From contig NW_013657670.1 of assembly GCF_000142905.1 (NCBI RefSeq), positions 1-64,000 of the forward strand: a DNA stretch of 64,000 nt, read 5' to 3'. Below are positions 56,720-64,000 of this stretch, piece after piece; the stretch's first letter is position 1, and each line of letters begins with the position of its first letter. The DNA is from Thecamonas trahens ATCC 50062. Its lineage: Eukaryota; Apusozoa; Apusomonadida; Apusomonadidae. A program made the position numbers and the translations under genes. The notes under the pieces were generated by a model. It did no database searches. It was not told where the DNA came from and saw nothing but the letters and a program-made list of their open reading frames with translations.

Positions 56720-57994
56720 CTACTGACGCTTGCCGCGACCGACGCGATGAAGGGTGGCAATGACCTGGGCGGCGGCGCTCGGCAGGCTCGCCACGTTGTA
56801 GGCGAGGCCGTGCCTCGCGGCAAAGGCGGTGATCCGCGGCGCAATGCGCGGGTAGTTGTGGCGCGGCATGGCCGGGAACAGATGATGCTCGATCTGATAG
56901 TTGAGGTGGCCGGTGAACCAGTCGGCGACCGCACCTGGGCTGAGGTTCTGGGTGGCGTCAAACTGGGCGGCGACCCACGACTTGGGCGAAGCCTGCGACC
57001 GCATCGAGACGATGCCCATGGGAAAGTGGTTCATGGCCGTGACCCAGGTGAACCACATCGACTCCAGCACACGGACCGCAAAGTAGAGGCCCGCCGCGCC
57101 CCAGAACGTGTGCCCACTCCACCCCATGTGCACGCCCCAAAACCGCGGCAGGTATGAGAGACCGAGCACAAGATCGAGCCACAGCCCACGCTTGACGCAG
57201 TCGACGATGTTAGTGATGAGAAAGACGACAGTGGTGACCAGTGGTGGGCCAAGAAGCCACCAGTACCAGCCCTGTGCAAAGGTGCCGGCCCAGCCCATCT
57301 CCTCCTCGGACATGACCTCGTCGAAGAGGAAGAGTGGCTCGTTGTGGACGTCCGGGTCGGCGTGCAGATGGTTTGGCTTGGCGTGATGTCGGTTGTGCCG
57401 TGACCGCCACCACGGCGACGACGCGCCTTTGAAGCCAGCCATCAGCACCTTGTGAGCCGCAATGTTCATCCATCGCGCCTTGAACACCGCCAAATGGCCA
57501 AAGTCGTGTTGCAGCCAGCCCGACTGGATCTGCGCCGTAGCAAGCACCGCCGCTGCCACCCAGAACAGCACCCACGACCCGCTCATTGCCGCCATCGTCG
57601 AGAGCCACACACCGCCCATCTCCATCGCCACAATAATCGCCAGCTGGAGAAGAAAGAAGCCCGGCTCGGCGTCAAACATGCCTTCAGCAGCAAGCTCTCG
57701 ACGAAGAGCGCGGAAGGAGGAGGTCACATCATCGTCGCCCTCAACCTCTACAGACTCGATTCGACGAGGCGCCATCGTTCCAATCTCAAGCGCAGGCAGC
57801 ATAGCGGTAGCCTTCCTGCCCGGATGAAATGCATCAAAGGCATCAGTGGCGTCTTGACCGAGGTAGTAGGTGAGGACCTTGCCGCCCGGATGGCGGGCAA
57901 TGAACTCGCTCACATCGTACACTCTGCCGGAGATGGCCAGCAACTTGCCGCCCTTGCGCAGCTCGTCTTGGCTGTACACACGCTCGTCCTTCAT
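56720..57994 (-). CDS. Cytochrome b5-fused front-end fatty acid desaturase
   Basis: The 424-residue protein has an N-terminal cytochrome b5 domain with haem ligands in HPGG (His35) and FHPGR (His57), then the membrane desaturase with the three His boxes: HDFGH (163-167), HNRHH (200-204) and QIEHH (367-371). Gln replacing the first His of the third box is diagnostic of front-end (delta-4/5/6/8) desaturases. Hydrophobic segments flank the boxes. The enzyme inserts a double bond between an existing one and the carboxyl end in polyunsaturated fatty acid synthesis at the ER. Regioselectivity cannot be read from sequence. Confidence 0.95.
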   Translation of the reverse strand: MKDERVYSQDELRKGGKLLAISGRVYDVSEFIARHPGGKVLTYYLGQDATDAFDAFHPGRKATAMLPALEIGTMAPRRIESVEVEGDDDVTSSFRALRRELAAEGMFDAEPGFFLLQLAIIVAMEMGGVWLSTMAAMSGSWVLFWVAAAVLATAQIQSGWLQHDFGHLAVFKARWMNIAAHKVLMAGFKGASSPWWRSRHNRHHAKPNHLHADPDVHNEPLFLFDEVMSEEEMGWAGTFAQGWYWWLLGPPLVTTVVFLITNIVDCVKRGLWLDLVLGLSYLPRFWGVHMGWSGHTFWGAAGLYFAVRVLESMWFTWVTAMNHFPMGIVSMRSQASPKSWVAAQFDATQNLSPGAVADWFTGHLNYQIEHHLFPAMPRHNYPRIAPRITAFAARHGLAYNVASLPSAAAQVIATLHRVGRGKRQ

Positions 57995-58108
57995 CTGTCT
58001 GTGGTGGAGGGGCGAGGGTGGGGGATGGTGGCGTAGAGTGGTGGGCTGGGGATGAGGTCATGCGTGTGGGCGGAGTTGCGGGGGGAGGAGGGGAGGGGAG
58101 CGTGGCAG

Positions 58109-58240
58109 GATTCGAGATGGGCGCGATGGCAATGGCGATGGCGATGGCGATAGTGATGGCGATGGCGATGGCAATGGCAATGGCGATAGCGATAGCGTTG
58201 GCGATGATGACAGTGATGGTGATAGCGATGGCGATGTTGA
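58109..58240 (+). repeat. GATGGC hexanucleotide repeat (imperfect)
   Basis: About 20 imperfect copies of ATGGCG/ATGGCA/ATAGCG hexamers, giving long Met-Ala/Ile-Ala reading frames that are not genes. It lies upstream of the desaturase start. Confidence 0.9.
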
Positions 58241-58418
58241 GCTGGTGGGCCTTTGCTGCGATCAGAGCCGACTGACATTGCACTTGCATCTGCTCCGCCT
58301 ACCTTACTCCCGCTGCCTTTCACCTGCCTCACTCCTGGTCCGATCCGTATGACCGCGGGCAGGCCTTAACAAACCAGAAATAGCCAAGCTGTCCTCCTTG
58401 ATCAAGGCCATGATCCAA

Positions 58419-58439
58419 CCCCCCCCCCCCCCCCCCCCC
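58419..58439 (+). repeat. Poly-C homopolymer tract (21 nt)
   Basis: C21 flanked by AA and TCCCCCC, the same arrangement as at 45559-45579. It lies about 110 bp upstream of the POLR3C start. Confidence 0.95.
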
Positions 58440-58547
58440 TCCCCCCACATTGGCCATCGGGACTGGCACACCGCAAGATCACGACCGAGGGAGCCGAGGC
58501 CCCCAGACCACGCCACACTGCACTCGCTGTGAGGAGGTGTTCAGAGC

Positions 58548-60509
58548 ATGAACTTCCAATATGCTCTTGCCACCAACATTGTAGAGCATTTGTTCTCTGA
58601 CACAGCTGTAGTACGTACCATCATTTCCCCTCTCCCGTCCACACCGCCACACCAGTCGTGTCGGGCCATGCCAGCCGTGTCGGCCATCGAAGCCACTCCC
58701 GCCAGCCCCTCCCCCCGCGCACACACACCGCTCACTCACACCACCGTCATCTCTCTCAACACAGTGCGTATATGACACGTTGGTGAAGCGGCAAGATCAG
58801 AGCCATGCTCAACTGGTGGCGACTACAAACTTGTCGTCGCCAGAGGTCTCGGCTGCTCTGGCCGACCTCATTCCCTTTCGGCTTGTCGGCGTGCGGTATC
58901 CGGACAAGGCTGCCTCGCTCGAGCCCGGCGCTCCAAAGCAGGACAAGTCGTCATCTCGCAAAAAGAAGCCCATCACTTTTCGCGCCATCACAGCCATGCC
59001 CGAGCTCCTCCTCCTCCAGCCGCGGTTCGTCGATCTGGTCCGCCGTGCCTATGGCGAGGCCGCGGCACTGGCCCTTGATGCCTGGTTCCATCTCGGCCTT
59101 GTCCACGAGTCCGAGTTCATCTCCAGCCTCGCCACCCTCGCGCCGCACCTGCCCAAGTTTGCCGACCCGGAGCTGATGGCCAAGATCGAGACTGGCTTTG
59201 CCAAGCTCCTTGGTCACAACCTCCTTGTCCACACCGGCCGCCCGATGCTCTTCACTCCGGACATGCTCCCGCGCAAACCGACCAAGTCGCAGCAGGCTGC
59301 CGCCGCCGGCTCGCGCCGGTCCAACGCCAAACCACGCAAGGGTGCCGACGAAGACACTATCAACCTCACTGGCGCCTCGGCCGGCCTCTCAGCCATGTTC
59401 AACGCTGTCATCGGCGGTAAGCGCAAGCGGTCGCCCACGCCGTCAGACTCGGACGATGACGATGACGACGCATCCGCCGCGCCGGCCCAGGCTCCTGTCA
59501 AACGCAACCGCGTGACCGAGGCCGCAGGCGGCCCGACCGGGCCCTTCCCACCCGCGTGCCCTACTCGTATGGCCCGTTCATCCAGCTCGAGGGCAAGCTT
59601 GTCGAGCCCAACTTTGACAAGCTCCTCAAGCTCCTCGAGTTTTCGCTCCTCGAGGCCCACTTTGTCGCTGTCGGCGGGCCTGTGGCCTCGTTTGTGTGGC
59701 AGGCGGCCCAGCCCGACATCACCACCATTGTGACCGAGACCAAGACGCTCAAGTTTGCGCCGCCCATTCCCAAGTCGCGCATCGACGACGTTGCGCTCGG
59801 CACATCCTACTCGGACGTCGAAGTTCGCATCGTCGAGGTCCTTGGCGACGACGGCGAGGTCGAGACCCGCCGTGAGGCCGTGCCAGTTGAGAAAACCGTC
59901 GACGCTGCGCTGGTCGAAAAGACCCTCGTTCGCCTCCAGCTCCTCGACATCCGCTTTCTCCGCCGCTCCAACGCCACCGGCCAGTACATTCTCAGCTTTG
60001 ACGCCGTCCGCAAGCACCTGCACGAGACCGCCACCCTCTCTATCATTCGCTCGCGCTACGGCCCGCTCGGCCTCCGCATCGTCTCGGTCCTCCGCGAGCA
60101 ACAGCACGCCGAAGAGACGGCACTCACCCGCCTCGCCATGGCAAAGCCCAAGGAAGTCCGCCTCTACCTCAACATGCTCATCAAGGATGGCTTTGTCGTC
60201 TGCCGTCAGGTCCCGCGCAACTCGGAGTTCTCCTCCAACAAGTCGTTTTATCTCTTTTCCTACGACCCGCGCCGGGCCCATCTCACCACCGCCGCCCTCG
60301 CCCGAAAGACCATGTCCAACATGCTCGTCCGCGCCAAGGCCGACACGGCCGCGCACGCCAAGCTCATCGACATGGTCCACGCCTTTGGCTCGCCAGACTC
60401 GCTCAATGACGAGGAGCGCGAGCGCTGGAGCGCCTTTGAGGCCAAGCGGAACAAGCTGTTTGACGCTGCGCTCTCGAACCGCCACCTGCTCATGGTCCTT
60501 GATATATGA
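58548..60509 (+). CDS. POLR3C: RNA polymerase III subunit RPC3 (C82)
   Basis: Exon 1 (58548-58610) encodes MNFQYALATNIVEHLFSDTAV and is joined in phase 0 over a 154-bp intron (GTACGTACC ... ACACAG) to CVYDTLVKRQDQSHAQLV from 58765. That gives the winged-helix start of RPC3 followed by NLSSPEVSAALADLIPFRLV. The C-terminal half carries further winged helices (LVEKTLVRLQLLDIRFLRR, IVSVLREQQHAEETALTRLAMAKPKEVRLYLNMLIKDGFV) and an end typical of the family. RPC3 belongs to the RPC3-6-7 initiation subcomplex of Pol III, the enzyme that would transcribe the tRNA gene here. Near 59417-59560 the frame changes. A 74-nt intron (GTAAGC ... GCCCAG, 59417-59490) restores it exactly, but it removes a plausible acidic linker, so a one-base error is the alternative. 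Confidence 0.88.
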
Positions 60510-60538
60510 AAAGTGTAACAGCTCTCTACCCTTCCCCC

Positions 60539-61873
<1,335 letters not shown>

Positions 61874-61970
61874 TCAACCCAATCCAGCCATGCTTCTTCG
61901 CCCATCGATCAAACTCCCTATGATCGCATCTTCCTTCCTCCAATTGGCTACATCTGTCCTGTGCTCTTCA

Positions 61971-64000
61971 TCAACGACTCGGTGTGCTGTACGCCACGTG
62001 CCCAACAGCTCGGGCACGGTGCGGACAAGCGCCCGATGCCTCGACTACTAGGTCGAGTGCCTTGGCCAACTCGACTTTGGACGAGTCGCTGAACCCGCTC
62101 CAGTCGGCGATCCGCGCCATTCGACCACGTCCGAGCGCACCGAGAAAGACCCGCCACTCGTCGAGATCGGTGCTATTTGCCGACGGCCTCGCTCGCGGCG
62201 TGTTCGGAATGCCCACAATCCGGATGGTGAGGACGGCGTCGCCGGGAAAGTGCAGGCTCTGGGTCCGGATCTCGTCGCCTACCACCAGCGCCACATGCAC
62301 CGCTTGTCCGCCATTCGCCACCGCTTCGCGCATGACATGCCGCCCGTCCGCCACAGCCCGTTTCACGTTCCCGTCGCCATACCACCGGAGCGAGACGCAG
62401 ACCGAGCCATCAAGCGCCGTCAACCACACCATACCGGCATCGTCGATTACGTGAAAGCGGTACCCGTCTGCCAGCGACAACACTGCGTGCTCATCCCCCA
62501 GCACCGCCGCCAGTAGATCATCCCGCGCCCGCGCCGCAGCCACAAGGCCCACCTTGAACACATCACCGTCACCGTCGCCGCACGGAAACATGGTGCTGCC
62601 CGGCACGGCCGGACTCGTGGCAAACACCTCCGGCCACACGCCGCGGCCGGACCACGCTGCCACATCGCGGGTGAGCTCGTCCAAGTCGACACGGGCCAGT
62701 CGCGGTGAGACCACAAAGCTCGGGGCAATCTTGTCCACTGGCACTTCCACGCCCTCGCCACTCGCTACATACGCCCGCAGTTGAATTTGCACCCCGCTTG
62801 CACCGAGTGTGTGCCACCGGGTGCACACTCGCCCGCCCGCCGCGACAACATGCACCAGCCCAATCCGCCCGCTCGCCGAAACCTCGCCGCCGCCCTCGCT
62901 TCTGCGAACAAGCGAGACCCGCAACGCGCTGCCTGCCACGCCGCTCGCTCCGGCCCAGAGAGCAGCCAGTACATCTCGCCGAATCTCGAGCTCAAACGCC
63001 TCGTTGTAGCTCACCACCGGTTCGATTGGGCGCGCCACCGTCGAAAACGCAACGCCGTCGTACTCGATCACTGCATACTCTGCCGGTGCATTCTCTGGCG
63101 ACAGCTGCATTTCGGCAAGTGCCCGCTTGACGTTCAGCAACGTCACTTGGAGCCGTAGGCCTCGCTGCCGCGCCACTTTTGTCTCCTCGCCGATCGACTC
63201 GAGCTCGTTCTCCACTGCAGCCATCTTGGGTACCGCCACCTCGGCCACACTTCGTCCGCCGTAGTGTCGCACCACCTTGCGGAGCGCAGCGCGCTCGACC
63301 TCGCTCACCACGTCCTCGAGTGGCGCGGGTGGGCTCGCGCACGCGGTTATCGCCACCAGCACAAGGCCTGCTACGTGCCGGATCACCTCTTGACCGGGCT
63401 CGGCAAGCGCTGCAGGCGTAACTGTGGCCAGTGGCCGCTTGACGGTCACGCCCCGGGCCTCCAGCCGCGCGTTGACCGAGCCCAGCAGGAGTGACAGGTT
63501 GTGCAGCGAAGCCACTGCCCGCTGCCCGCGCCGAGGCACCTTGGGCGTATCCAGCGCGAGTCTCAGCCCACGTGCATACGCGGGAAACGTGCTGCAGTAC
63601 ACTCCAGCGAGCACGGCTCCGTCAGCCAGCGCCGCCAGCGCCAGCCGCTGACTTCCGGGTCTGGCGCGCGACTTTCGACGCGGCGTGAGACCAGCCACCG
63701 CCGCCGCACCCTCCGCCGCCTTCATCTGCCGCACAAACCACGCCACGAGGTGCACGTCGACGGGCGTCGCCGACCGCACCTCGGCTTGTGTTGCCATCAC
63801 CGAGTTGTCCGGATGCGAGAACGTCGCCGATAGTGTCACCGAGTTGGACAGCACCGACGAGTTCGAGACCGCGCTGGCCGCTGCAGCTGGCGACGACAGC
63901 ATCAGCACCTCTTCGGGATACTGTGGGCTAGCTTGGCACGAGTCGATGCCGTCGTCGGTAGAGTCGTCGTCGGAAGAGCTCGAAAAGACGCCGACCTCCC
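61971..64000 (-). CDS. Unknown protein, 5' end beyond the window
   Basis: The minus-strand frame is open from the stop at 61971 to the window edge, so the gene is truncated at its 5' end; at least 675 residues are visible. The first visible part is acidic and Ser-rich (FSSSSDDDSTDDG). A region with VDVHLVAWFVRQMK ... ALAALADGAVLAGVYC ... LHNLSLLLGSVNARLEARGV has a faint calponin-homology or MYO5-like DIL feel. The central part is helical with a short coiled coil (ENELESIGEETKVARQRGLRLQ). The C-terminal 350 residues are beta-rich with repeated LRVSLV, GLVHVV and LTIRIVG-type strands, possibly C2-like. I cannot name the family. Confidence 0.65.
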   Translation of the reverse strand, partial: EVGVFSSSSDDDSTDDGIDSCQASPQYPEEVLMLSSPAAAASAVSNSSVLSNSVTLSATFSHPDNSVMATQAEVRSATPVDVHLVAWFVRQMKAAEGAAAVAGLTPRRKSRARPGSQRLALAALADGAVLAGVYCSTFPAYARGLRLALDTPKVPRRGQRAVASLHNLSLLLGSVNARLEARGVTVKRPLATVTPAALAEPGQEVIRHVAGLVLVAITACASPPAPLEDVVSEVERAALRKVVRHYGGRSVAEVAVPKMAAVENELESIGEETKVARQRGLRLQVTLLNVKRALAEMQLSPENAPAEYAVIEYDGVAFSTVARPIEPVVSYNEAFELEIRRDVLAALWAGASGVAGSALRVSLVRRSEGGGEVSASGRIGLVHVVAAGGRVCTRWHTLGASGVQIQLRAYVASGEGVEVPVDKIAPSFVVSPRLARVDLDELTRDVAAWSGRGVWPEVFATSPAVPGSTMFPCGDGDGDVFKVGLVAAARARDDLLAAVLGDEHAVLSLADGYRFHVIDDAGMVWLTALDGSVCVSLRWYGDGNVKRAVADGRHVMREAVANGGQAVHVALVVGDEIRTQSLHFPGDAVLTIRIVGIPNTPRARPSANSTDLDEWRVFLGALGRGRMARIADWSGFSDSSKVELAKALDLVVEASGACPHRARAVGHVAYSTPSR

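Larger units (their letters stand above)
57995..58547. other. Divergent promoter region with hexamer and poly-C repeats
   Basis: Contains a GATGGC-type hexamer repeat (about 58109-58240) and a 21-nt C run (58419-58439). No coding sequence is supported. Confidence 0.7.

Noticed and set aside
58018-58289. Met-Ala / Ile-Ala repeat frames upstream of the desaturase
   Set aside because: Direct translation of the GATGGC hexamer repeat; no other protein-like content.

Overview
This window is the left end of a chromosome from a GC-rich, intron-poor eukaryote. It opens with a pure CCCTAA (TTAGGG on the other strand) telomere of about 450 bp. About 3.5 kb of gene-free, C-rich subtelomeric DNA follows, and then some 30 densely packed protein genes on both strands. 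The gene content is eukaryotic: GAR1, POLR3C, tomosyn, NDUFAF7, mS37, an RUSF1-type protein, a CDK and TKL-type kinases. Bacterial-type modules also occur. A free-living flagellate such as the apusomonad Thecamonas is a plausible source, but that is an inference from style and content, not proven here. The best-supported introns share a GTACG(T/C) 5' splice site.

Layout. 1-3975: telomere and a duplicated subtelomeric block. 4-17 kb: a giant ankyrin/kinase/TIR fusion, a coiled-coil protein, a CRAL-TRIO protein with a CaaX-like end, a PLP aminotransferase, an unknown protein, a PELP1/Rix1-like protein and an assembly gap. 17-31 kb: a Q/G-rich protein, a tiny Lys/Ser protein, a large EF-hand/WD40 protein, a cyclic phosphodiesterase, a 20-copy 36-bp minisatellite, an orphan P-type-ATPase P-domain gene and a large type I membrane protein. 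31-43 kb: a YNI-motif protein, a tomosyn-type SNARE regulator, a transposase relic, NDUFAF7, membrane proteins, mS37, GAR1, a Cys-rich secreted protein and a JmjC protein. 43-49 kb: tRNA-Pro(UGG), an iodothyronine-deiodinase-like selenoprotein with an in-frame UGA and a SECIS hairpin, a membrane protein, a nucleoside hydrolase and an MAP2K-like kinase. 49-64 kb: a receptor with a bacterial solute-binding ectodomain and two kinase domains, RUSF1, a MATE transporter, a cytochrome b5/front-end desaturase, POLR3C, a CDK5/PCTAIRE-type CDK and one gene cut by the window edge.

The most notable items are: (1) the deiodinase-like selenoprotein, where two same-frame open segments joined by a single UGA are followed by a complete type II-like SECIS; (2) the receptor fusing an ABC-type sugar-binding protein to an active-looking kinase, a degenerate cyclase-like region and a pseudokinase; (3) the telomere-proximal ankyrin-TKL kinase-TIR protein that keeps a SARM1-like WxxxE; (4) a gene that keeps only the P-domain pieces of a P4-type ATPase. 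The genes do not form operons. Neighbours are mostly functionally unrelated, and convergent pairs are separated by only a few to a few tens of bp. No computation or database search was run; family calls come from reading motifs.
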